Assembly (NCBI RefSeq): GCF_016595495.1
Contig: NZ_JAENIM010000041.1
Location: 124,001 to 188,000, forward strand
DNA from: Persicirhabdus sediminis
Lineage (GTDB): Bacteria; Verrucomicrobiota; Verrucomicrobiia; Verrucomicrobiales; Akkermansiaceae
Reading direction: 5' to 3'
Length of the DNA: 64,000 nt
In this document: piece after piece, positions 52,005 to 61,174 of the stretch
Numbering within the stretch: position 1 is the first letter of the stretch
Layout of the letters: each line of letters starts with the position of its first letter
Program-made: the position numbers and the translations under genes
The notes under the pieces: generated by a model
Database searches by the model: none
Told to the model about the DNA's origin: nothing
The model's input: only the letters and a program-made list of their open reading frames with translations

Positions 52005-52716
52005 GGTGACAGAATCTCTAAATATAGACGATGGCGCAAAAGTGGTTCTTTCGCGCGCGCATTGATAAGCACTCAAATACAGGAAGATTGAGGAAAAGCA
52101 AGGATGGATGCGCCTACTCATGCAGCAGAGCGCTGCCATTGTACCTAGCGATGGAGTGGAAATGGGGGTGGATAATTATCTAACCTAGCGAACTGATTTG
52201 CCGTCGATTTGACAAAAATTGTGAATGATACCGATATCTTTTTCGCTCAGGTGAACTTTTTTACCGGTAAATCTAGCTGATTTTGAAAATGATTTCAGCT
52301 GAATGTGATGGGCTGGACCATTTACTAGATGGAAAATTGTTTGTGACTGTTGATTTCGCTAGAATATAAATGCTGAATACTAGCTGATGTGAAAATCTAT
52401 TGTTTCTACCAACAATCTCGTTAACTAATGCTTGTTGGGAAATCGTTATATTGAGCGGTTAATTAGTCGTGTTTGTTTATTTTGTTAATAATAAGTAGGT
52501 TAAACACAGTTTTATTTGTTGGGTTTCTGTTTGATTTTAATGCAAGTGTTTTACATTTTGCTACTGCAAGAATGATAAAAACAAGTTACCATTGTTAGTT
52601 TCTGTGTTAGTTTCTTCGTAAGTCAATGAGTTGGAGTTAGAAGCGGGGAAGATGATCTGCTTCATAAGCTCGTTGTTCAACCCACTGGGCATGCGCTCAT
52701 ACCCCTAATAAAAAAT
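52005..52716. other. 712-bp AT-rich intergenic region
   Basis: Between ffh and the small AP2-like gene. No family-like protein is encoded. The word CCTAGCGA occurs twice (about 52,144 and 52,184). The right half is strongly AT-rich and holds a good sigma-70 promoter (52,550-52,578). A GAAGC...GCTTC hairpin lies in the inferred leader near 52,640-52,668. Confidence 0.6.
52550..52578 (+). promoter_or_regulatory. Sigma-70-type promoter of the AP2-like gene
   Basis: TTTACA, 17-bp spacer, TGATAA. It would give an untranslated leader of roughly 130 nt before ATG 52,717. Confidence 0.5.
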
Positions 52717-52977
52717 ATGAAATCGAAAAAGAACCTGACTCGTTTCACATACGAAACTACTGCATTCCAAGGCTGGCGTCTAAATATTAGCCGCGCAGGC
52801 ACGAGCTTCACTAAGTACTATTCAGACAAGAAGTACGGCAGTGGAGCGAAATCCTTGAAAGCAGCTGAAACTGCTCTGAAAGACCTCAAAAATCTTTTGG
52901 ATAACTCAAGAAGGGTAAAAAACAAGCTAAGCAAAACGACGATCACTAAAGCTGAGAAGATTCTCAAAGGATCTTAA
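52717..52977 (+). CDS. Small AP2-like protein
   Basis: 86 aa, basic. The core GWRLNISRAGTSF followed by TKYYSDKKYGSGAKSLKAAETAL resembles the three-strand plus helix pattern of AP2/integrase-type DNA-binding domains, including the YFSD-KYGG-like turn and the Ala/Leu helix that follows. The C-terminal 30 residues are helical and Lys-rich. It has its own promoter candidate and terminator and no partners, so it may be a free-standing nucleic-acid-binding protein. The family assignment is from pattern memory. Confidence 0.65.
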   Translation: MKSKKNLTRFTYETTAFQGWRLNISRAGTSFTKYYSDKKYGSGAKSLKAAETALKDLKNLLDNSRRVKNKLSKTTITKAEKILKGS

Positions 52978-53002
52978 GCTGGAGTGGAAACTACTTCAAA
53001 AG

Positions 53003-53033
53003 AGCTACTAGCCGCGAGGTTAGTAGCTTTTTT
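53003..53033 (+). terminator. Rho-independent terminator of the AP2-like gene
   Basis: AGCTACTA and TAGTAGCT arms around a 10-nt loop, followed by six T. Confidence 0.88.
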
Positions 53034-53061
53034 GCGTCTAGCGGAATAACAGCGAGCCGCC

Positions 53062-55413
53062 TTACTGCTGGATGACTTTGATAGTGGCTCTTTTTTGCTC
53101 ACCGCGGTCGTTGGTGAGTGTGATCTGATGGGTGCCGGGGCTGAGTAGGAGTTGGTATTTTTGTTGTTCTTGGGCAATGGTTAGGCTTTTGCATTGCCAG
53201 TTGATTTCCCCTAGGTAGTTGGTCTCAAGGGTTAGTTTTCGCCCTGATGATGGCAGATCAGGGTCGAGCAGATAGGTGGCCTGATCTGCAGGTGAGAGAA
53301 TTTTCAGCGATGAATTCAGCTGGCGTTGTTGTTGATCACCAGCGGTGCCGTGGATGGCAAATTGCTTATTTTCATCTGCACTGGCTAACCACTCGGAGTA
53401 GATAGGGGCGAGCAAGATTTTGCCATCGGCGGAAAAATCGCTAGCTGAGGTGAAGGGCGGAAGTTTGTCTTCTGGTAGAGCTAGCTGGAAGGCGGTGGCT
53501 AGCGAGTCATCGTCTGCGATGCGCTTGCCGGTGTATGGGTGGATTTGGCAAGGCACAAAACTAGCTGGAATTTCTGGCCAGCTAGCGGCTGGAGTATCGA
53601 GAAATGCGAGGTCTTGGCGGCGGCTGAGCGCGAGCATGATTTGGCGAATGACTGGTCCAGCACTCTGTAAGCCGGTGATTTGTTTGCTGGCTTTGTGGTC
53701 GAGGTTGCCGGTCCACACGCCGAGTGTGTAGCGTTGATTGTAGGCGAGGCACCATTGATCGCGGAAATCTGTGGAGGTGCCAGTTTTGGCGGCGATGGCA
53801 AATGGCAAGTTGAGCGGTGAGTCGCTGGCGAGCTGGCTGGCGCGCGCTTGTTTGCTGCTCAGCGTTTGGGTAATCATGTTGGCGGCGCTGGCTGAACAAA
53901 GCCGTTGGCTAGCTGGCTGGCTGGAATTTTTCAGCAGACTTGGCTGCAGTGATAATCCGCCGCGCGCCAGGCTGGCGTAGCTGGTGCTGAGCTCGAGCAG
54001 GTTTACTTCACCGCTGCCTAGTGTGAGTCCCAGCCCGTAATGTTTGGCCGGTTTATTGAGTGTGGTGATGGAGGATTTTTTTAGCCAGTCGAGCAATGTT
54101 TGCGGGCCACCGAGTTGGTTGAGAGTATGCACAGCGGGCGTATTGAGCGAGCGTCCGAGCGCAGCGTGTAGAGTGACAGGACCATGGTGAGTGCGGCTGA
54201 AATTGACGACCTCATCGGCGCCTAAGTCGCTGGCAAAATGGGTGGGGATGTCAGCCAAAATAGTGGCTGGCGTATATCCGAGCTCGTCGATGGCGAGCAG
54301 GTAGGTGAATGGCTTGAGCGCGGAGCCAGGCGAGCGTGCTTGTAGAGCGGCATTAAATTGGCCGCCATTTGGTTGGTTTGGGTCCGCGCTACCGACTAGC
54401 GCGAGGATTTCTCCCGAGTGGTGGTCGATGATAATGGCGGCGCCGTGTTGCACCATTTTGGGCGCTAGTTTGTCGAGCTGGGCACGCAGAATCTGTTGCA
54501 CATTTTCCTGCAGCTGGGCGTCGATGGTAGTGTGAACATCACGCCCGCTGGCGGATTCATTTTTCAACATCTGCGCGAGCTGTGGATGGTGAGCTGGCTG
54601 GTAGTCGACCATCTCTAGCGGCTCGGCTTTGGCGCGCGCGATGATTTCAGCATCCATCTGGTAAACGATCTGCATGCGATCGAGAATCCAGTCGCGGCGT
54701 TTCAGCGCACGTTCAGGATGGCGGCGCGGGTTGAGCCGAGAAGGAGCCTGTGGTAGGCCCGCTAGCAATGCAGATTCAGCTAGCGAGAGCTGATCGAGTG
54801 ATTTGTCAAAATAATGTCGAGCCGCTTGCTTTGGCCCGAGGCTGAGGTTGCCGTAGTCGAGGTGGTTAAAATAACAGCTTAGGATTTCTCCCTTCGGCCA
54901 AGACATTTCTAGCCGGCGCGCCACCAATGCTTCGTGGGCTTTGGTGAGTAAATTGCGTTGTGCGCGCGGAGATGTGAGTTTTACCGTTTGCTGGGTGACG
55001 GTAGAGGCGCCTGAGACAAACCGTCCGGCGTCTAGCGAGTCGTAGATGGCGCGGAAGTTAGCCAGCGGATCAAACCCGCCGTGGTCAAAAAATCGCTTAT
55101 CTTCAGCTGCCAGCGTGGCCTGAATCAGCGGCTCTGGAATTTCTAATAACCCGACTGGCCGGTGGCGGTAGAAATCTGCCCGCGGAGTGTGGTGAAGAAT
55201 TTTCCCATCGCGGTCGTAAATCACGCTCGAGCTAGCTGGAGCGGGGGATAGATTGACAGGTAGTGGATAGCAAAATGGTAGCGCATACCAGCCGATGAAA
55301 AACACCAGCGCAGCAAGCAAGCTGGCTGTGCCCAGGTGGCTCAGCGGCTTTCGCCAATTTGTGAATTTTGCGCGCACGAGACATAATAAACAATACAGTG
55401 GGGATCTTGGCAA
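53062..55413 (-). CDS. pbpC: Penicillin-binding protein 1C
   Basis: 783 aa bifunctional class A PBP. A cytoplasmic head and membrane helix (about 25-45) precede the GT51 glycosyltransferase domain (catalytic Glu in AAEDKRFFDHGG, GASTVTQQTVKL, and the YFNHLDYGNLSLG motif), then the transpeptidase domain with SALK (in SPGSALKPF), SLN and KTGTS (AAKTGTSTDFRDQWC), and a C-terminal BiPBP_C beta domain (about 690-783). These match PbpC. In some bacteria pbpC pairs with an alpha-2-macroglobulin gene; none is seen here. It is divergent from the photolyase gene across 164 bp. Confidence 0.94.
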   Translation of the reverse strand: MPRSPLYCLLCLVRAKFTNWRKPLSHLGTASLLAALVFFIGWYALPFCYPLPVNLSPAPASSSVIYDRDGKILHHTPRADFYRHRPVGLLEIPEPLIQATLAAEDKRFFDHGGFDPLANFRAIYDSLDAGRFVSGASTVTQQTVKLTSPRAQRNLLTKAHEALVARRLEMSWPKGEILSCYFNHLDYGNLSLGPKQAARHYFDKSLDQLSLAESALLAGLPQAPSRLNPRRHPERALKRRDWILDRMQIVYQMDAEIIARAKAEPLEMVDYQPAHHPQLAQMLKNESASGRDVHTTIDAQLQENVQQILRAQLDKLAPKMVQHGAAIIIDHHSGEILALVGSADPNQPNGGQFNAALQARSPGSALKPFTYLLAIDELGYTPATILADIPTHFASDLGADEVVNFSRTHHGPVTLHAALGRSLNTPAVHTLNQLGGPQTLLDWLKKSSITTLNKPAKHYGLGLTLGSGEVNLLELSTSYASLARGGLSLQPSLLKNSSQPASQRLCSASAANMITQTLSSKQARASQLASDSPLNLPFAIAAKTGTSTDFRDQWCLAYNQRYTLGVWTGNLDHKASKQITGLQSAGPVIRQIMLALSRRQDLAFLDTPAASWPEIPASFVPCQIHPYTGKRIADDDSLATAFQLALPEDKLPPFTSASDFSADGKILLAPIYSEWLASADENKQFAIHGTAGDQQQRQLNSSLKILSPADQATYLLDPDLPSSGRKLTLETNYLGEINWQCKSLTIAQEQQKYQLLLSPGTHQITLTNDRGEQKRATIKVIQQ

Positions 55414-55577
55414 GAGGCTAGCCAGTCAATTGTTGGGCCGCTTGTTAGCGCGAATGGTTGTGGCTGTGGAATATATAGAGTACCTTTGTCGTCTATATCT
55501 CGTCAAATCGGCATAAATCCACCACATTCTAGCGTTTTGGCGAGCGTCCATACGAATCCCCCCCGTAAATTGAGTCC

Positions 55578-57065
55578 ATGGAAGTTAGCCTCGTTTTTCC
55601 CCACCAACTGTACGCCCACTCGCCGGCTTTGTCTCATCAAAGACCGGTCTATCTGCTTGAGGAAAAACATTATTTTGGCGAATACAACGGAGAGGGGAGC
55701 CATTTTCACAAACAAAAGCTCGTGCTGCATCGTGCGTCGATGAAAGCCTACGAGCGCTTGCTAAAAAAACACGGTTTTGTGGTCCACTACCTTGAGCATC
55801 GTCACGGCCAATCATTTGGCCAGACTATGGAGGATTTATTTCACGGAGAATCTATCGTCGCGCATTGTTGCGATCCAACGGATCATTTTTTGCTAGACGA
55901 ACTGGAAGCCTGGGGGAAGTCGACCGCATCAGAAATCCATTATTATGAGACACCTAACTTTGTCTGCCAACAACCGTGGCTGAGTGAATTTTTCGAACAC
56001 GGGCATGACTTGCAGATGTCGTCATTTTATAAAGCTCAGCGCCGGCGACTCGGTGTGATGGTGCACCGTGATGGAAAACCATACGGCGGCAAGTGGAGTT
56101 TTGATGAGAGTTTCGAATCCCAACAACTCACACATGAAGTGGAGCTAGCTGAGCCGTGTGCCAGCGAAGCCGATGAAGTCGCTGAGGCCACTGCCTACGT
56201 GGAGAAAAAATTCCCTCACGCCCGTGGCCAGCTAGATGGAGGGTTTCATTACCCACACTCACGCCGCGGTGCCTTGTTGTGGCTCAAACAGTTTTTTGAG
56301 GAACGTCTGCTAGATGGAGGCGATGAACTAGCTAGCAAAAACAGAAATAAGCAGATCGTCTATCACTCGGTGCTAACGCCAATGCTGAATATTGGCTTAC
56401 TGCAGCCAGAAGAAGTGCTGCACGTGCTCATGCGTTTTTCTAAGTTGCACAAAGTTCCCGTTCATTACGTGGAGAGTTTTGTGCGCCAAATCATCGGCTG
56501 GCGCGAGTTTGTGCGCGGCGTGTACCTGTACCACGGACGCAGTGAGCGGATGGGGAATTTTTGGAAGTTAGAGCGGCGCATGCCGGATTGTTTTTACACC
56601 GCTGAAACTGGCGTCGACCCAGTAGATGAATCGATTAGAAAAGTGCTGGCTACTGGCTATTGTCACCAGATGGAGCGCATGATGGTGCAGGGGAGTTTCA
56701 TGTTGCTCTGCCGCATTCACCCTGACGAAGTACACAAGTGGTTTATGGAAATGATGGTGGATGGCTTTGACTGGGTGGTGGTACCTAACGTCTATGGCAT
56801 CAGCCAGTTCGCCGATGGTGGATTATTTGTGAACCGTCCCTATCTAGTGAGCTCGCGCACCATTCAAGAACAACTCGGCGTCGCCCACGGCAAGTGGAGC
56901 CAACTGTGGGACGCCTTGCTCTGGGCATTTATTGACGACTATCACGATGAATTTATGGACAACCCGCAGCTCAGTTCGATGGCTGAGATGCTGACCCATA
57001 TGCCTGATAGAATTAAAAAACCGCAGCTGAAAATGGCTAGAAACTTTCTCGCTCAGCTGAGCTGA
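55578..57065 (+). CDS. Photolyase/cryptochrome-like protein of the FeS-BCP (PhrB) family without cluster cysteines
   Basis: 495 aa. N-terminal alpha/beta part (VFPHQLYAHSPAL, RPVYLLEEKHYF, HKQKLVLHRASMKAY) and C-terminal FAD-binding helices (VRQIIGWREFVRGVY, MERMMVQGSFMLL, WVVVPNVYGISQFADGG) match the prokaryotic (6-4) photolyase PhrB group. In that group a CxxC and a further Cys after the FADGG segment, plus one earlier Cys, bind a [4Fe-4S] cluster. Here that stretch (about 56,840-56,960) reads SSRTIQEQLGVAHGK and onward with no Cys. Flavin binding is likely; cluster loss is what the sequence shows; activity is unknown. Confidence 0.85.
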   Translation: MEVSLVFPHQLYAHSPALSHQRPVYLLEEKHYFGEYNGEGSHFHKQKLVLHRASMKAYERLLKKHGFVVHYLEHRHGQSFGQTMEDLFHGESIVAHCCDPTDHFLLDELEAWGKSTASEIHYYETPNFVCQQPWLSEFFEHGHDLQMSSFYKAQRRRLGVMVHRDGKPYGGKWSFDESFESQQLTHEVELAEPCASEADEVAEATAYVEKKFPHARGQLDGGFHYPHSRRGALLWLKQFFEERLLDGGDELASKNRNKQIVYHSVLTPMLNIGLLQPEEVLHVLMRFSKLHKVPVHYVESFVRQIIGWREFVRGVYLYHGRSERMGNFWKLERRMPDCFYTAETGVDPVDESIRKVLATGYCHQMERMMVQGSFMLLCRIHPDEVHKWFMEMMVDGFDWVVVPNVYGISQFADGGLFVNRPYLVSSRTIQEQLGVAHGKWSQLWDALLWAFIDDYHDEFMDNPQLSSMAEMLTHMPDRIKKPQLKMARNFLAQLS

Positions 57066-57126
57066 TAGGTATAAAAATTCACGATGCGTAGTTGCATCTC
57101 CAGCTAGAGAAAATACCTTGGCGTGC

Positions 57127-57948
57127 ATGAATACTGAAAAACCTAGCACACGCACCGTGCTTATTGCCGGTCGTGGTTATCTCGGCAGCGCCGTGGAAAA
57201 TCAATTCCAGCTAGCTGGCTGGAAAACGATCGCGGTCACGCGCAGCGGGCGTGAGCAAAGTATCGCCTGTGATCTAGCCAATGCAGATGCGGTGAAAAAA
57301 CTATCGACTCAGCTGGATGAGATAGATTTGATCATTCTCTGCGCCAGTGCTGGTGGTGGCGGGCTTGAATCCTATCAATCAGCTTACCTCGATGCGGCAA
57401 AAAACCTCATCGCATGCTTTCCTAACTGCCGCATTATTTTCACCTCTAGCACCTCGGTGTATGCACAAGGTGACGGTCAGCTGGTAGATGAAACATGCCC
57501 GACTGAGCCAAGCCGTGAGACTGGTCAGATATTGGTAGCGGCGGAAAAGGCGATTCTATCAGCTGGAGGCATGGTTGCTAGACTTTCTGGCATTTACGGA
57601 CCTGAGCGCAATTTTAGCTTACGCAAATTTTTAGCGGGCGATGCACTGATGGAGCCAGCGCGCACCATGAATTTCATCCACCGCGATGATGCGGCAGCGG
57701 CGATGTTATTGCTGGCTGATATGGGAGAAGGTGGAAATGCCTACAATGTTAGTGAAGCTCACTCACCGACCCAGCTGGAATTTTACACCGGGCTGGCTGA
57801 GCATTTTGCTAAACCACTACCACCAGAAGGCAAAACCATGAGTAAACGTGGCTGGAGCCATAAGCGTGTTAGCAGTAAAAAACTTCAAGCATTAGGCTGG
57901 AAACCGAGAAACATTCTCAGCCAGCTAGACGACTGGACAAACCAGTAA
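57127..57948 (+). CDS. NAD(P)-dependent epimerase/dehydratase family protein
   Basis: 273 aa from ATG 57,127. The N-terminal Rossmann motif VLIAGRGYLGSAV, a DLAN segment where Asp binds adenine in SDRs, and an extended-SDR order (FTSSTSVYAQGDG, GMVARLSGIYGPER, NFIHRDDAAAAM) fit the YeeZ-like branch; the active-site Tyr-x3-Lys is not clear. It follows the photolyase gene by 61 bp in the same direction, so the two are probably co-transcribed. Substrate unknown. Confidence 0.85.
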   Translation: MNTEKPSTRTVLIAGRGYLGSAVENQFQLAGWKTIAVTRSGREQSIACDLANADAVKKLSTQLDEIDLIILCASAGGGGLESYQSAYLDAAKNLIACFPNCRIIFTSSTSVYAQGDGQLVDETCPTEPSRETGQILVAAEKAILSAGGMVARLSGIYGPERNFSLRKFLAGDALMEPARTMNFIHRDDAAAAMLLLADMGEGGNAYNVSEAHSPTQLEFYTGLAEHFAKPLPPEGKTMSKRGWSHKRVSSKKLQALGWKPRNILSQLDDWTNQ

Positions 57949-57956
57949 AAGATGGT

Positions 57957-57991
57957 AGCCGCCGTGATCCTTTTGTCAGGATCAGGCGGCT
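57957..57991. terminator. Hairpin between the convergent epimerase and RND genes
   Basis: AGCCGCC plus TGATCC pair with GGATCA plus GGCGGCT, with one bulged G and an 8-nt loop. T tracts on both sides are poor, so it may act as a weak or factor-assisted terminator. Confidence 0.6.
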
Positions 57992-58000
57992 TGCTAGTTT

Positions 58001-61000
58001 CTAGCTGGATTTTTTCTGCATCAGCGATTTGATGTCGAGCCACGAGTTCTGGTAGAGCACGCGGATGTCGCGGCCAATGAGTAGAAGCATTGGCAGCAGG
58101 TACAGCGTGATCAGGGTGGCAAACAGTACCCCAAATCCTAACGATACCGCCATTGGCTTGAGGAACTGAGCTTGCACAGCTGTTTCTAGCAAGAGTGGCG
58201 CTAAGCCTACAAAGGTGGTGATAGAAGTGAGCATGATGGCGCGGAATCGCTCGCCACCAGCTTGCACTATGCTGTCTTCTTCCTTATCGTAATCACCTGC
58301 TAGATCGTCAATGCGGTGGATGAAAACCAGTGAGTCATTGACCACCACACCGCTCAGAGCAAGGATACCAAACATGGATAGAATACTCACTGGGATGCCG
58401 ACGATATAGTGGCCTAGCAGCGCACCAATGATACCAAATGGAATCACGCTCATGATGGCTAGCGGTTTGACGTAGGCTTTCAGCGGAATCGCTAACAAAA
58501 TGTAAATGAGAACCAATGAGACGATGAAGCCAATCTGCAAGGAGCGCATGGATTTTTCACGTTGTTCAGCCTCACCACTGAGGTTGATGCTAACCAGCGG
58601 GTGAGTGCTGAGGAATTCATCAAAGTATTCGTCTTGCAGACGCTTGAGGATGACTTCATCAGAGGTGACGGCTTTGTCGATTTCACCTTTCACGGAAACA
58701 ATGCGCTGGTTATCGTAACGTTCGATTTCAGCTAGACCTTCACCGTATTCCGTTGAGGCAATTAGGCCAAAGGGCATGGCCCTGCCGTCAGCTGAACGCA
58801 CTCGCATGTCGCGCATGGTTTCGATGTTTTCCCTATCTTCAATGGGGTAACGAACCATCACTTTAACTTCGTCGCGGCCACGCTGAATGCGCTGAGCTTC
58901 GCGGCCAAAAAAGCCATCGCGGATGTTAGTTGTTAGGTCTCGCTGGGCAAATCCAGCAGCTTCACCCTCAGGGGTCACGTCGATAGTGATTTCAGGTTTT
59001 CCAGCTGAAAAAGTATCCTGCACATCTTCTACGCCTGGGTAGGTTTTGATGACTTCCTTTAGGTCGTTAGCGGCAACCTGCAGCGCATCTAGATCATCAC
59101 TGCGCAGCTGGATCACCAGTGAGTCACCTGGAGGACCTGCTTTGCCGGAGAATGTTAGCCCTTTTGCGCCAGCGATGCCCTTCACCTTACTGCGCCAAGC
59201 ATTGACGATTTCATCAGTACCAGTGGTACGCATCTCAGATGGCGAGAGTTCAACCGCAACGGATGATTTGGTATCTGAGCTAGCTGATATCTGCACGCCG
59301 GTGACTGGGTTGTGACCGGTTGATTTTTCAAAATCTTCGCCGACTTCGAGAATCGCCTTGCCGATCGCCTCGGATTGCTCGTGCAAGTAACTAACTGGTA
59401 ATCCTTCCTCTAACTCTAAGTTAGCTGACATGTTGTCGCGCAGAATATCTGGGAAGAATACAAAACGTAGTTGGCCAGATGGTAGCAGCGAGGCGACTAG
59501 AATGAAGACGGCTATGAATGCGGCTGTGACCATGTATCGGCCCTTCATCAAGAACCTCAGCGTTGGCTGGTAGATTTTTCTAATGACCCATGCCAGTCCT
59601 CCTGCGATCTTTTTCTGAAACCTAACCCAGAGTTTGGAAATGAAGTTAGTTGGTTTTTTATGAACATCAATGTGGGCAAGGTGAGCTGGTAGAATGAGCT
59701 TTGACTCAACCACTGAGAAGATGAGGCAAAAGATAACCGCTGTGGCAATGGTGCCAAAGACGTTACCCATACGGCCAGAAACAGTGGTTAGAGGGAGGAA
59801 GGCTGCGATGGTTGTGAGTACGCCAAAGATAGCGGGCACGATGACTTTGTTAACTCCTCTAACGGTGCCGCGCAGTGGCGCGAGTCCTTTGTTGCAGTCT
59901 TTTTGTTTTTCCTTTTCTGAGTACACACTCTCGCCGATGACGATGGCGTCATCGACCACAATACCTAGCACGATGATGAAGGCAAAGGAGGTGAGTTGGT
60001 TGAGAGAGAGGTCAAACATGTCCAGCGGGAATAATGCTAGAGCTCCAGCTAAGGAGATTGGAATTCCTAAAGCCACCCAGAAGGCCAAGCGGAAGTTGAG
60101 GAATAACATCAAGACCACGAGAACTAGCAAAATGCCGAGAATGCCGTTGTTAGCTAGTAGGCTAAGGCGCCCTTTAATGGTGCGTGATTCGTCACTCCAT
60201 GCAGTGATTTGCACACCTTCAGGAAGTGAAGCGGTTTTGCGATATTCTTCTAGCAGCGCCTTGGCTTGGTCGCTGGCGACAATGATATCGTCATTGCCCT
60301 CAGTGATGATTTGCAGGCTTGCGGTAGGATCGCCATTAAAGCGTGATAGCGCCTCTTGGTCGACAAAGCCGTCGCGGATGTCAGCTACATCTCGCAGGTA
60401 GATGCGGGTGCCATCGTTGTTAGTCCTCAGCGGGATGGTAGCGAAATCATTGGTATTGTATGCCTGTGAGCGCGTGCGCAGGGAGATTTCACCACGTTTG
60501 CTGCGAATCACCCCAGCGCCGAGGTCAAAGGAATTCTGGCTGACTGCGTCGGCAACTTCGTCAAAGGTTAGATTGTAAGCTCGTAGTTTGTCCTCGCTGG
60601 GTTCGATAGAGATTTCATAGTCGCGAGTACCCGAGGTGTCGACGCGGCTGATGCCGTCTTGCATGAGCAGTTGGTCGCGCAGGTTGCGGGCGATTTCTTT
60701 GAGCTCGGCTTCTCCAGCTGGCCCGTGAATTTCTACCCACATCACTGAGTGATCGCGCTTGCGCTCGGCAATGATGGGCTTTTCCGCTTGTTCGGGAAAG
60801 CTGGAGATGGCGTCGACTTGGATTTTAACATCATCTAGCAATGTCTTGAGTGGGTAGTTCTCCAGAGCGTCGATGGTGACGGTGGAGCCGGACTCAGTTG
60901 ATTTGCTAGAAATATGGTCGATGCCTTGAACTGACTCTAATGATTCTTCAATCTTGATAGAGACACCTTTTTCTACATCTTCAGGTGTACCGCCTTGGAA

Positions 61001-61174
61001 GGGGACTTCAACGGTCACTGTTTCAGCAACGAATGAAGGGAAAACTTCCTTCCTAACGGTGGCTAATGTGAATCCGCCCCATGCGAGAATAGCTAACATC
61101 AGGATGTTGGCTACCACTGAGTTTTGGGCAAACCATGCTGTGAATCCTTTGAGTTCGGGATCGTTATTCTTCAT
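58001..61174 (-). CDS. RND efflux pump inner membrane permease (AcrB/MexB-like)
   Basis: 1,057 aa with 12 expected membrane helices and two large periplasmic loops. Motifs are WFAQNSVVANILMLAILAWGG at the N-terminus, VPFQGGTPEDVEKGV, GIVVDDAIVIGESVYSE in TM4 with the proton-relay Asp pair and SGVVVNDSLVFIHRID in the second half. Substrate class (drug or other hydrophobe) is not clear. Its start overlaps the adaptor gene by 11 bp. It is the last gene of the regulator-OMF-adaptor-pump operon. Confidence 0.95.
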   Translation of the reverse strand: MKNNDPELKGFTAWFAQNSVVANILMLAILAWGGFTLATVRKEVFPSFVAETVTVEVPFQGGTPEDVEKGVSIKIEESLESVQGIDHISSKSTESGSTVTIDALENYPLKTLLDDVKIQVDAISSFPEQAEKPIIAERKRDHSVMWVEIHGPAGEAELKEIARNLRDQLLMQDGISRVDTSGTRDYEISIEPSEDKLRAYNLTFDEVADAVSQNSFDLGAGVIRSKRGEISLRTRSQAYNTNDFATIPLRTNNDGTRIYLRDVADIRDGFVDQEALSRFNGDPTASLQIITEGNDDIIVASDQAKALLEEYRKTASLPEGVQITAWSDESRTIKGRLSLLANNGILGILLVLVVLMLFLNFRLAFWVALGIPISLAGALALFPLDMFDLSLNQLTSFAFIIVLGIVVDDAIVIGESVYSEKEKQKDCNKGLAPLRGTVRGVNKVIVPAIFGVLTTIAAFLPLTTVSGRMGNVFGTIATAVIFCLIFSVVESKLILPAHLAHIDVHKKPTNFISKLWVRFQKKIAGGLAWVIRKIYQPTLRFLMKGRYMVTAAFIAVFILVASLLPSGQLRFVFFPDILRDNMSANLELEEGLPVSYLHEQSEAIGKAILEVGEDFEKSTGHNPVTGVQISASSDTKSSVAVELSPSEMRTTGTDEIVNAWRSKVKGIAGAKGLTFSGKAGPPGDSLVIQLRSDDLDALQVAANDLKEVIKTYPGVEDVQDTFSAGKPEITIDVTPEGEAAGFAQRDLTTNIRDGFFGREAQRIQRGRDEVKVMVRYPIEDRENIETMRDMRVRSADGRAMPFGLIASTEYGEGLAEIERYDNQRIVSVKGEIDKAVTSDEVILKRLQDEYFDEFLSTHPLVSINLSGEAEQREKSMRSLQIGFIVSLVLIYILLAIPLKAYVKPLAIMSVIPFGIIGALLGHYIVGIPVSILSMFGILALSGVVVNDSLVFIHRIDDLAGDYDKEEDSIVQAGGERFRAIMLTSITTFVGLAPLLLETAVQAQFLKPMAVSLGFGVLFATLITLYLLPMLLLIGRDIRVLYQNSWLDIKSLMQKKSS

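Noticed and set aside
51610-52065. 151-aa ORF opposite ffh
   Set aside because: Antisense to the conserved GTPase domain; composition is that of a reverse-complement shadow.
59694-60401. 235-aa ORF opposite the RND pump gene
   Set aside because: It is antisense to a well-supported permease, Ser/Thr/Met-rich and without any family pattern.
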